Assembly (NCBI GenBank): GCA_032622095.1
Contig: CP136066.1
Location: forward strand, 47,714,911-47,778,910
Reading direction: 5' to 3'
DNA length: 64,000 nucleotides
From: Siphonodentalium dalli
Taxonomy: Eukaryota; Mollusca; Scaphopoda; Gadilida; Siphonodentaliidae
In this document: piece after piece, positions 24,544-34,429 of the stretch
Layout: every line of letters starts with the position of its first letter
Numbering within the stretch: the first letter of the stretch is position 1
Notes under the pieces: generated by a model
Told to the model about the DNA's origin: nothing
Seen by the model: only the letters and a program-made list of their open reading frames with translations
The model's database searches: none
Made by a program: the position numbers and the translations under genes

Positions 24544-25385
24544 GGCATTCAATGAATTATAACGGTGTAGATATTTGACGAATTTTAGGCTCCAGCTCAT
24601 CATACCGCGGTGTTTACAACGAACGTGAACATAGATATAATTTAATTGTTTTATCATTAAAACTGAGTACTTTCTTACCTTATCTTAGTGCAGATATATC
24701 TATATATATGTACTTTCCAGTGTCTATTTTTCGGCTTCACAAATTGAAGTCCAAACGGAATCAGGCGTTGATCTATTTAGTTTGTTTACACTATCCTTGA
24801 CTACACGTCTTCGCAATACTGCATTGGGTATAAAAAGGAATCGCCAAAATCTGTTCAACTATTTAGCATTGAGTATACAAAAGGCAAACAAAGCGACATT
24901 GAGTGAAATTAACCGGGCATACGTGTGTATAGAGTAGCGTCCCGTTCACTGATGTTTGAAAAAAACAAGACAACATTAAAGGTATACTACCATCATGTAA
25001 ACAAGGAAAATAAAACTTTAAAATCAATACAACCAAATCCAAATTAGCTTGTTCTATATTCTGGAAACCTGGATTGTTAATCAAATTTCCTGCCAATTAT
25101 GTGTATAAACTCAGTAAACCATCAGGGCCCCGATCATTATTTCAGCTCATCGTCTCGCTTGGTATACATTCGCCACCTAAGTCTACACAACGCGGGGTAC
25201 TTCAGGCAACCACGCTGCTCCTTATTACAGCTCGTGACATCTAACCCTCATTGAAATAGTCGAGCGCTGATCGCCGGTCGGTTCGGGTATTTTCCCCTCG
25301 GTGGATTGTGGATTCCTGGACTCGTATTTAATCTTAACTGTTTTGAGCTGGACCATCCGCTAATAATACACTCGTGCGGGTTTTT
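24544..25385. repeat. Copy 2 of the 0.85-kb direct duplication
   Basis: Same orientation and landmarks as 22342-23202, about 2.2 kb apart, with scattered substitutions and a roughly 33-bp deletion near 25290. It ends at GGGTTTTT, after which the flanks differ. Confidence 0.85.
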
Positions 25386-26019
25386 ATCATTGGATCGCAC
25401 CACGCTGATCTGGGCACATTATAATGAGTAATAGTGGAGTAGATTAATAACACAGTTGCCCATTTTATGACTAAATCATGCCATTTTGCACAAATGTGCA
25501 TCTTCACATATTTATTTGTTTTATATGTGGAACCTCTCTGAATGTTTACTGTAATCCCCATTTTAAAGATGTTGTAGATGTTGCAACTTAGATGTTGACT
25601 TTGCTAATAAACAATTCCATAGAATTTAAAGAGTGCAATGATATCGAAAATATTAAACATCGCAAATAATCTTACCATGGAATGTGCTATTTGAAATTTT
25701 GAATATACAGTTTATTATAAGTATGTCTCTGTGAAATATTTTTTCAGAATGTGTCATCAGGCACGGTGTATTTAGTACAGTTGCGATCAACATTTAACAC
25801 TGACACCAATGGGGATTTCCGCCGTTTGCCTAGCAAGTCATGGTGACACCACGTATAGACAAGCATGTGACACTTTATTAAGCAGAGGGGTCTGACGTGT
25901 AAGTTGTTGTAACTTGGAGTGATTTCATAAAACAACGAACAGTATAGTTATGCCACCAGATACAGTAATAAACAACAGTATGTGTCAAATGGTTCAGTAA
26001 TGTAATAATGTCCAGTTTA
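25386..26019. other. Unassigned
   Basis: No gene, RNA or named repeat is recognised. ORFs of 63-87 codons on the minus strand lack any domain. Confidence 0.35.
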
Positions 26020-26375
26020 AAGGCACGGATAGCCATAGCCGTGGGTATGCTGTTAAAATAGTCACATCTGTTAAAACTGCCATACACAGCCAGAATATTC
26101 AAATATAGAATTATTTTGTACTTACATGTTATACCAATCATAAATATCGCAAATAGTATTATGTTGTCCAGTTATACACTTGGATATGTAACGTTTTTTT
26201 TGTCTTTTGTTTACATAACAAAGCGCACAAATTTTACAATAACATACTATATACGCCACATCTAGTTTGTATAAGATCAAAATATGTCTGTATTTGAATA
26301 TTCTTTCTGATTCTGTTTATGGACGTGACTATTTCAACAGCATACCCATCGCGAAAGCAATCTGTCCCTTTACAG
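26020..26375. repeat. Foldback repeat, about 355 bp
   Basis: Left arm around GTGGGTATGCTGTTAAAATA (26040-26062) and right arm ACTATTTCAACAGCATACCC (26328-26347) are inverted copies, with weaker similarity outside. Probably a MITE; exact ends and target duplication are not fixed. Confidence 0.5.
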
Positions 26376-26474
26376 TCGATGCTTACCAACACTGAAGTTT
26401 TAGGAAACGGTTATAAACTGTTTGATGACATTTGTTATAAATTGACAAACATTTAACCATGTTCATACTTAATA

Positions 26475-27139
26475 TTGGCTGCGGACACACGTATCACAGT
26501 AGCGATGGCATAGTAGGTGGTACAATTATATATGGTGGAGTTTGGTAACAATTGGTTGTCATAATTAATATGCCATAGCGAGCAATGTCACTCGCTGCAT
26601 ATTCGCATAATGATTCCTCAAATGTTCGTTATAATCAGTCTTTTTCTTGTTTTTGGTCCTTGTATAGTTCGCTTTGTTTATTCCAGATACTTTCTCGCAG
26701 CTGCAGTTCCCCCAACAGTTCCGACACAGCTTAATTTACCCATGTGATTATATTAGCGGAATTATGCGGAGAACTAAACGTCGCAAAATACGCATGACAT
26801 TGAAGTGGATAAACATGAATTGAGATCATATTAATAAAACGTACTGCATGCATGTCAGTGAAAGAGGGATTGCCACCGTCAAACACAATTCTGGACGATC
26901 GATCGTGAAATTATATATATCGTAGAGAACACATTGTAGCAAAACATAATGAGTAGAGATCAGCCTTGATGAAACGCCATGGGTTAATTGGTCGAGTCAA
27001 CTCATTGTGCGGAAACTCAGCGGGCGACAAGCTAGCTATGGCACAGAAATATGACGACCAATTGTCACAAAAATTGCACCATAATAAATGGTCACACCTA
27101 CTATGCCATCGCAATTGTGGCACGTGTGTCCGCAGCCAA
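26475..27139. mobile_element. 665-bp TA-flanked MITE inserted in the capsid pseudogene
   Basis: The two ends are inverted copies over about 125 bp, each starting TTGGCTGCGGACACACGT, then GATGGCATAGTAGGTG and ATGCCATAGC. TA lies directly outside both ends (26473-26474 and 27140-27141). Capsid-like coding starts immediately right of the element, so the element marks the left limit of that gene; no capsid N-terminus was recognised to its left. A single arm of the same family is at 62231-62366. No transposase is encoded; TA flanks suggest Tc1/mariner-type mobilisation. Confidence 0.75.
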
Positions 27140-27141
27140 TA

Positions 27142-28273
27142 GTAGTGTATACACGACAGTTAGTTGTCACCATTTCAAGAACAGATGGCACTGATTTTGA
27201 TAATGGTAACAAAGTAGTCCCAACTAACAATGTCCTACACTCGATGTTCGAAAGAGTTGATGTGTTATTCAACGCAGAAGAAGTCAGTGGAGGCAGAGGA
27301 TATCATTACAGGAGTTACATTGAAAATTTACTGCCATCGTGCACTGACAATTCCTTAGTCAACACAGACATGTTCATCAAACAAAAAGCGGGGACGCTGT
27401 ATACGCCGTACGATGATGCAACGCGACAGATGAAAATTACGAACATTACACTGAAGGCAAATAAAACGACACCTAAAATGTTTCAACTAACTGGAAGACT
27501 CCATTGCGATACTATTTTTTTCAAGAAAGGCTCATCCTTCCGGAAGTTCAAGTCAGAGTCAAAATGTACAGGAGTAAACCAGAATTTGCATTGCAAGGAG
27601 TTGGTGGACCATTCAAAATTAGTATAGACTCGGCAAAATTTGACGTTAGAACCATGGAACTTAGTGACCCTGAATCCAATTCTATAATGACGAAACTGAT
27701 TGCAGGATCCAGAGCATTGTATCCGATTAACAGAGTTTCTCTTACTTCGTTTACTATTGCGCAGGGAAAAACTGTTTCACCAATGATTACATGTTTCTAG
27801 GTGATGCTCAACTTCCAAAACGTGTCATTATAGCTTGTGTTAAAAAACAGCTCATGTAAACGATCACTCGACAGCTCACCATTCAATTTTAAACATTACG
27901 ATTGTGAAGAAGTAGATAGCACAATCAACGGAAAAACTGTAATTGGAATTCCTTACAAGCAAAACTTCGGCGATAAACACTACACGAAATCATGCTATGG
28001 TTTCCTGAACTCGATCAATACAGATTACTCTGCAGATGATGTAAAAAGATCGTATGACGATTTTCGCGACGGATACAGCACGTTCGGTTTCGATAGAACT
28101 GCAGACCAACAAGCTGATTCTGGTGCATTCAGACCGAATAAAAGAGAAAGTGGAAAACTATTCGTTCAATTTAAACAGGCACTTCCCGACACCACCAACG
28201 TTATCGTATATGCAGAGTATGACTATATATCGAAATAGACAGCAATAGAGGCGTGTACAGATATTATATATAA
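27142..28273 (+). pseudogene. Polinton/Maverick-type capsid protein remnant (F54H12.2-like family)
   Basis: Broken coding sequence resembling the invertebrate F54H12.2-like family, which I associate with Polinton/Maverick and adintovirus capsids; the exact capsid class is inferred. Recognisable segments in order are DGTDFDNGN (27190s), LTGRLHCDTIFF, MYRSKPEFAL, ALYPINRVSL, LGDAQLPKRVIIACV, PFNFKHYD and NVIVYAEYDYI. The N-terminal part is missing at the TA-flanked MITE. The frame changes at four places: a T7 run (27515-27521), about 27767-27785, an A6 run (27842-27847) and about 28233-28237. The final stop TAA (28271-28273) overlaps the ATG of the next gene by one base. It is clearly non-functional as assembled. 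Some breaks at homopolymers could be assembly errors, but the MITE is a true disruption. Confidence 0.72.
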
Positions 28274-28683
28274 TGCTTAGCACAAATGACATAGAACATC
28301 TTGATCGAAGAGATAGAACAGTTTGGGATATTCTATTCGGAGTTACATCGTGCGATCTATTGCCAACACACTTAACAGCTGGTTACGGAATTATTGCCAA
28401 TACTGATCCATCACATACACCCGGTCAACATTGGATCGATATATATATATATATACCATCAAATTCAAAATTAATTTACTTTGAGCAATTTCCTGGTATT
28501 GAACTACATTACTCGACCAAAAACATTTAATCTATTATCTCTTTTAATTGCGGATTATATTGTTTGTTCTATGTGTACTCTACTGCACATACTGTTGATA
28601 ATCCACTCTTATATTTTGAAAATCGAGGCAGATTCAATGATATACTTGTATTGTTGTTCACAGATGTTATATTGGAACCATAA
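28273..28683 (+). pseudogene. Adenovirus-type (adenain-like) cysteine protease remnant of the same element
   Basis: Starts at an ATG overlapping the capsid stop (TAATG). The protein shows WDILFGV near residue 16, an active-site-like GQHWIDIYI (His-Trp) at about residues 55-63, then an in-frame TAA at 28528-28530. Coding resumes in the same frame with the catalytic-cysteine motif FNCGLYCLF (Cys codon 28549-28551) and ends at TAA 28681-28683. The spacing between the His and Cys motifs looks shorter than usual, so a small deletion is possible. Proteases of this kind mature capsids in Polintons, adintoviruses and adenoviruses. The adjacent capsid supports the call. Other Ulp1/adenain-fold proteases are the alternative. 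Confidence 0.68.
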
Positions 28684-28920
28684 TTGCTGTATATAAAATC
28701 GCAATGCATGAACGCCTTGTTTGTAATTCTTACCCCGACCTTTGTGGGAGATGGCTGACATACTACCATTCTACGGGAAATACAACGTGTTCTCAAATAT
28801 TTTGGTTATATAAATCACGTTTATAAGTGGCTTTGGACACACTACTGTGGTGAATGGGATATCGAATAAAACACTAATTTTCCTATTGTTTTAATTCAAA
28901 TTGCAGTGCGCAATTTCCTG
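28684..28920. other. Unassigned downstream flank of the Polinton-like remnant
   Basis: No further Polinton gene (polymerase B, integrase, packaging ATPase, minor capsid) is recognised here, and no terminal inverted repeat could be placed. Confidence 0.4.

Positions 28921-28922
<2 letters not shown>

Positions 28923-28958
<36 letters not shown>
28923..28958. repeat. (TA)n microsatellite, about 18 units
   Basis: Uninterrupted TA dinucleotide run. It produces Ile-Tyr repeats in the overlapping minus-strand ORF, which is rejected. Confidence 0.9.
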
Positions 28959-28962
<4 letters not shown>

Positions 28963-28963
28963 A

Positions 28964-29108
28964 TGTAGCTTGTGTCGCCGCTCAAACTGATTATGTCCGT
29001 GAGGGGTATTTGCGCATCTCAGTATTGGGCGAGGCTCTTCCGAGTCCAATAGATGCCATATCCCCCGAGCGGACATAAACAACTTAGTAAGCGACAACAT
29101 TAGCTACA
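28964..29108. repeat. 145-bp imperfect hairpin
   Basis: TGTAGCTTGTGTCGCCGCT and GATTATGTCCGTGAGGGG on the left pair with GAGCGGACATAAACAAC and AGCGACAACATTAGCTACA on the right. The loop is around TCCGAGTCCAATAG. Probably a small foldback MITE next to the TA microsatellite. Confidence 0.55.
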
Positions 29109-32100
29109 TATTTAATTTTTCCATCACACAAAACTTGCATTTTGTGAGGTAAATCTGTCACTTTCCTCTGGTTTACATTCGATACTACGATGGCACCCTT
29201 ACAGTTATTAGGTCAAGCAAACTAATGAACATTCGCGACGTGGTGAAAACCGGAATGCAGTTTAGAGCGAAATAATTCCAATCGGAGGAATCATTGCCAT
29301 TTGCTTATCGTGAATATTCGTTATTCGTTCCGAAGCTGGAGAATAAATGTCTAAAATGTGTGCATAGTTCAGACGTTGTGTTACCTGAAATGATATGATC
29401 GGCGTAGCTGACATTTTCGGTAATATATTCATTCAGTGAGCTTGGTACTCATGTGTCAGCTTGATTCACTCAAATAAGTACATACTATCTTTATGGTGAC
29501 AAACTAATAATTAAACTTGCTGTCAGTACAGCCGCGATATCCTATCACAGCGAACCATTGTGTCTCAGGACGTGTGTCCATTCCACTTTAGCTATACATG
29601 GTGGTATTCCAACTTGGAATGGGTGGTTAGTATATATATAATGTACACGCATATAGTATATATGAACGCTTTTGATGGGAAATGGAGGAGTGACTGATGG
29701 GTTTGCATTCTGTGGACAATCAGCCCCGCTCCAACCGCTGAACAAAAAGTCGCAACATGTAGCTGGCATGTGAAGTGAGTGTCAAAAGACCATCGGCCTA
29801 CATGTTATAAGCAAGGTTGAAGCTGCGTCATTACCAAAATCCATTTGCTAGTAGAATAATTCTTTCTATGATATTATATGTATGTGGTATAGACTCGGGT
29901 GGCGATGTTGGCGTCCTGCACCACGAATTGGTGACATTTAAGTAATTGTACCTGCATGTATATTTACCATACAACGCATAATCATACCAAATAATGGCTT
30001 CAAGCTTCAAGCTGATAAAAAGTATACATCAACCAATTAATCCACACTGTAGCCACGCCAAGAAATGTAAGTATTGGTGATGTATTTTGCATATAACATA
30101 TTATCCGATGAACTGATACACACCTTTGCAAATTACCGTAACCTGTCGCATCACCATATCGCATGTTGTATCTATTATATAACTTATATCGGTATAATGA
30201 ATCAATATATAATGGTGGTTTATTCGTACTAACATATACATGTAGTAACACACGCTTGACATCAGATGATATTACTATCAGCATTAGTTCAGGACACAAA
30301 ATAGTGTTCGGTGCTAAACTTTGATCGTAACTCTAGTCAACACAAATGGCCATAATTTAAAAATATAAGTTCGAGTTCAATGTTTATAGTCACTATCCTG
30401 TATGTAGTTCGTAGTGCAAAATTTGTATTATATACCAATTCGGGTGGGGTCATATTCAAGTCTTCCAAGATATTTGTTTTGTCTTTATTAATGAGATTTT
30501 CATTTGGTTTCCGCGTGGGCCGGGGGGGGGGGGGGCGATTGAGCACATCCGTGCACACATCAACAACCCTCAGCCAACTTTTAACATTTGTTTAAATAGT
30601 CGGAAATTTAAAAACAAATTCATTTTGAATTTGCTCTGATAGCTTGATCTTCCAACAAGATGTTATATAATAATATAGTTTACATAATGGTCGTAGCTAT
30701 CAGTTTTGAAATTTGGTTTGGAATATTTCGAATACGTCGAATATTGCCTTATTCCGGTTAAATGTGTGCACTATAATATCCATCAGTTTGAAATCCTGTA
30801 ACCCGAGGGGTGCTAATATAATTTCCCATATACTTGGGGGTAACCTTGCTCCAATGGGTATACAGTTGAAAATAATAGAGTGAACACCCCCAACGGAGAT
30901 CACCTAGCCACATCCATGTGCCATCCGACCCCTTCTATGGGGGCCTCTAGTCCTCTATAATCACGTTCTTTGTCATCCGACCTTTCTCTGTGGCCTCTAT
31001 AACCACGTGTCTGAGTTCCAATCGCGCTTGTAATCGGAGACAAATAAATACCCCGATCGCCGATGATTGGTGACCTTGTTGATCTATTATTATGTAACAT
31101 CTTGTTCGTTTATCTCGAAGTATGTTAGCTGGTGGGTCGGACATAGCGCAAACAATAGCTGGTGATTATCTCAACAATAACTGTGGAATATTTAAATATT
31201 CCCCGTTTACTGTTAAGATATATATCCACTTACTATTCTTGGCAGTGGGGATAGTCTAAATAATGAGCGAGGACAAACGGTAGAATCATGGCGGCTGGGG
31301 TTTAAACTTTAATATGTACATAGTCTGTCTGTGTTACACTATATCCTGTTTGATGGTGGTCAACTGACATATTTGATCGTCCGGTTTACATCCCAATAAT
31401 GCAGAGAGTGTAAAACGAACAGAAAGTTACAGATTGTTAACAAATCTGACCTAATCACCAAAGGCGGTCAGCAAAATAATTGGGCGTGCTTTTCAAAGTT
31501 CAGCCGAATTGCATCTGAAGTCAGTTATCTATATCGATCAAGTTATTGTAGCTATGAGTTTGGAAATAATATATTGGGCTGACTTAATGTGCTGCGTGGG
31601 CTAGTCTCAAATTATCGGCAGATTTTGTGAAAATATATAAGAATACACTCAGCTTTTTAATGGGAATAAATCACCAAAAAAGCTATATAAATATAAGAAA
31701 TGAATCACCGTATCCTATAATAACACACACATCCACTAAAGTCATGCGTTAAATAAACAATTATCCCAAGACAGTAGAACTACGACAAGAACTGAAATAT
31801 GACACTATATGTCGAGCGAAGGAGCCGAAGATGCAAAAATGCAAAACGCAAATCGCATATAGTTGATCTGACTATGTATGTATAAACATGAAATATGTAA
31901 TCTGTAACAGGGAACTAAGAGCCAAGTGACTCGTTCTTGAAACAACGAAATAGTACTGATAAGAATTACCAATAGCTTATACTAGTAAATATTTCAAACA
32001 ACCCAACTATCTTTTCGCAGAATTAACTACTACCAGTCCGTTTGTGAGAAAATAGTGCCGTTCACTATAATTGCCACTCACAGTCAAGTGATATAGTTTT

Positions 32101-32679
32101 GTTTGTCGTGATTTATTATTACTGAAGTATGTTCTTATACGGTAATAGTCAGTGGAAAGCTCGATGTTTGCATGACGCTCTCATGTCGATCATTAGTTTT
32201 TCGAAATCGTAATCGTAACTACGGATATGGCAAAACGATAACTGATAGAAAGAACACAACTTATAGTGACGTAGCTCTCTATTCGTAAGTGTCGTCAGTA
32301 GTAGTTCACTATGCGAAAGTTGTCCATAATATTGTGTTACACTGGCAATTTTTGAAATCTATGGTGACATGTTAAGCAGTCTCTCTATATAATTATTGAG
32401 ATTTTTCTCCAAATATTGCAATTAAACCTGTTTTGTTTTTGGGTGTGCGACAATCGAATTTTTGTATTCGTCCATCCAAACAATGTGCACATCGTTTGGG
32501 CCAAATTCCAATATATAAGAAAACAGCACTATATTTTGAGGGTTCGTTCATTCAGGGGTCATCTTTATTTTTGGCTGAGACCCGTACCGACCACTTACGA
32601 ACTGATAGATAGTCACCATATGTTATAGACACACACAGCTCACCATACCATATACACAATTATTGATATATGTGCCACA
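29109..32679. other. Unassigned 3.6 kb, AT-rich
   Basis: No gene is recognised; the longest ORF is 99 codons without a domain (30000-30299, minus). A run of 13 G lies at about 30523-30535. A short imperfect direct repeat (CATCCGACC, GGCCTCTA, TAATCACGT) occurs twice at 30925-31010. TATATAT-type runs occur near 29631 and 31219. Confidence 0.4.
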
Positions 32680-32967
32680 CCATAGCCCTTTCATGATGGG
32701 AGATGCGCTGCTGCAGTATTAATGATCCTGCGCAAGTGTTTCCCATAGATAGCCTCGCATATTTAAGAGAATGCACTGACTTACAAGGTTAAGGTAAATG
32801 GTATTAGGCCAGTGAATTATCCTATATGTGCGAGGTTCATTATCGGAGACGTGCGTATATACATGCAAGAGAATGCATTGGCACAGGGTTTTTCGCAAAA
32901 CATCCGAAAGCGCCATAAGGGTTACATATATTGTTTCAGTCGGTCGAAAGCTCTACAGAGCGTGTGC
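32680..32967. repeat. Dispersed repeat with ATAAGAGAATGCATTGGC-like words
   Basis: Matches 36804-36955 in the same orientation (CCCTTTCATGA, CAAGTGT, AAGAGAATGCACTG, CAAGGTTAAGGTAAAT). It also shares GGTCGAAAGCTCTACAGAGC, followed by GTGT, with 60790-60825. It abuts the left TTAA of the next element. Confidence 0.55.
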
Positions 32968-33018
32968 TTAACACTTTCAGTGCCAGGTCCGATTTTTGTA
33001 TCAACCCATATACCCTGT

Positions 33019-33087
33019 GCCAATGCATTATTTTATATATGCGAGTCGACCATAGGTCGCCTCGCATATATAAGAGAATGCATTGGC
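33019..33087. repeat. 69-bp palindrome of the GCCAATGCAT family
   Basis: Near-perfect palindrome: GCCAATGCAT ... ATATATGCGAGTCGACC, then the mirror GGTCGCCTCGCATATATAAG ... ATGCATTGGC. Other 69-bp copies are at 42874, 42962, 45104, 45989 and 46137. Confidence 0.85.
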
Positions 33088-33159
33088 CTAACAATTTTTC
33101 ATCATTTGTTATTATTTTTTACAATTTTTTACAATTTTAATAATTTTTTCTTATATTCT

Positions 33160-33367
33160 TTAAACCTTTCAGTGCCAAGTCCGATTTTTGTGTCAACCCA
33201 TATTTCCTTGTTCATTTCTCAAATTTATTGATTATAATAATGTGATACATTGATGGAAAGAGATCTTAGAGCTCTTTCCATCAATGTACTACATTATTAT
33301 AATCAATAAATTTGAAAAATGATCAAGGAAATATGGGTTGATACAAAAATCGGACTTAAAGGGTTAA
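33160..33367. mobile_element. 208-bp palindromic TTAA-bounded MITE, nested
   Basis: TTAA at 33160-33163 and 33364-33367. The arms are almost perfectly inverted over about 95 bp (AAGTCCGATTTTTGTGTCAA / TTGATACAAAAATCGGACTT; ACATTGATGGAAAGAG / CTCTTTCCATCAATGT), with only AGATCTTAGAGCT near the centre. It is a candidate template for a long double-stranded RNA hairpin. Confidence 0.8.
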
Positions 33368-33779
33368 CAGACTTATTTTGTAGGTTTAGTGCCAGGGAAT
33401 CTTACGTTTTTCATGGGCATCAAAATTATTACTATGAATACTTGGTCATAGTTTTGAGTTATAACATGCCCCTAAGGTTTTATCCAGTTTGTTTTTAAAT
33501 TCGCTATAGCATGCTTAAGCAAAAAAAATTCAACCCAAAAAAAATATAAAAAAAACCAACTATTTTTTATTTGTTATTTTTTTATTCTTTTAGGGCGATT
33601 TTACAGACCGTAAATTAGGGCCGATGAGATCGGCCCCTGGCACTGAAAGGGTTAATGCATATGATTTATATCCCACTTTAAATAGATTTAAATTAGTTGT
33701 ATCTTATCACCTCATATGAACTAAAATTGCAAGAGTATGAGAAAGTACAGGAAGGCATATGGAAGGTTTAAACAATCTT

Positions 33780-34309
33780 TTAAAGGTGGATTATCTCTTT
33801 GTAAACATGTATTATATAATTACCGGGGTATAAAATATTACATCTGAGTCGAAGACACCTGTCCGGAAATGCTTCTATCGATTAATATTAATTTTATTTC
33901 GAATATTTTCTTGTCTAAAAAGGTGTGGTTGTTTAGCTAACGAACAATAGTTGTTACTGTTAACATAGACCAGGCATTTTATTGCGTAATTTTGTCACAA
34001 ATAAACGTTAATTATACCCATTATCGCTTATAACTATGGAATAAAACAATACAATCAATCTGGGACATTTGACGCTCGCTATGTAGCCATAGGAACAGCC
34101 TAATGCTCTCTATCGCTATATGGTATCACCCGAATGGTGTGTTCTTAAAATAGACAAAATTTAATAAACGGGCCCAATAAAATATTCGAAATAAAATCAA
34201 TATTAATTGAGAGAAGCCTTTCCGAACAGGGGTCTTCAGTTTATATTGATTATTGTATACCCACGCAACTATTTAAATTTTGTTATTTAAAGAGATAATC
34301 CATCTTTAA
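33780..34309. mobile_element. 530-bp TTAA-bounded foldback MITE
   Basis: TTAA at 33780-33783 and 34306-34309. The ends AAGGTGGATTATCTCTTT and, on the complement, AGATGGATTATCTCTTT are inverted. A second inverted block (GAAGACACCTGTCCGGAAAT, then TAATATTAATTTTATTTCG, at 33850-33905) mirrors 34180-34245. No ORF of note. Confidence 0.7.
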
Positions 34310-34429
34310 TGAAAGATTTAAAGATCTATTTGACACCAAATTAATTTTCCGCTTACCAGGCTGAAGAAAACATACTAATTGTAATCACCATGAAATGAAC
34401 ATATCTGAAGGAGCTATGAAAGTATTGCC
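34310..34429. repeat. Fragment of the 'TTTGACACCAAATTA' dispersed repeat
   Basis: TTTAAAGATC, TTTGACACCAAATTAATT and GAACAT- or AACATA-like words recur at 60875-60970 and 62078-62240. Confidence 0.5.

Larger units (their letters stand above)
32968..33655. mobile_element. TTAA-bounded element (688 bp) with nested TTAA element
   Basis: TTAA at 32968-32971 and 33652-33655. The ends are inverted: CACTTTCAGTGCCAGG left, CCCTTTCAGTGCCAGG on the complement of the right. CCCTTT-type ends and TTAA targets are the hallmark of piggyBac-like elements. It contains a 69-bp palindrome (33019-33087) and a second TTAA element (33160-33367). No transposase is seen. Confidence 0.7.

Noticed and set aside
26320-26457. 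45-codon ORF starting MDVTISTAYP just left of the TA-flanked MITE
   Set aside because: Considered as the missing capsid N-terminus, but it shows no family motif and overlaps the arm of the 26020-26375 foldback repeat.
27504-28248. Additional overlapping frames in the capsid region (such as 28054-28248) as separate genes
   Set aside because: They are either pieces of the broken capsid frame (already counted) or out-of-frame shadows.
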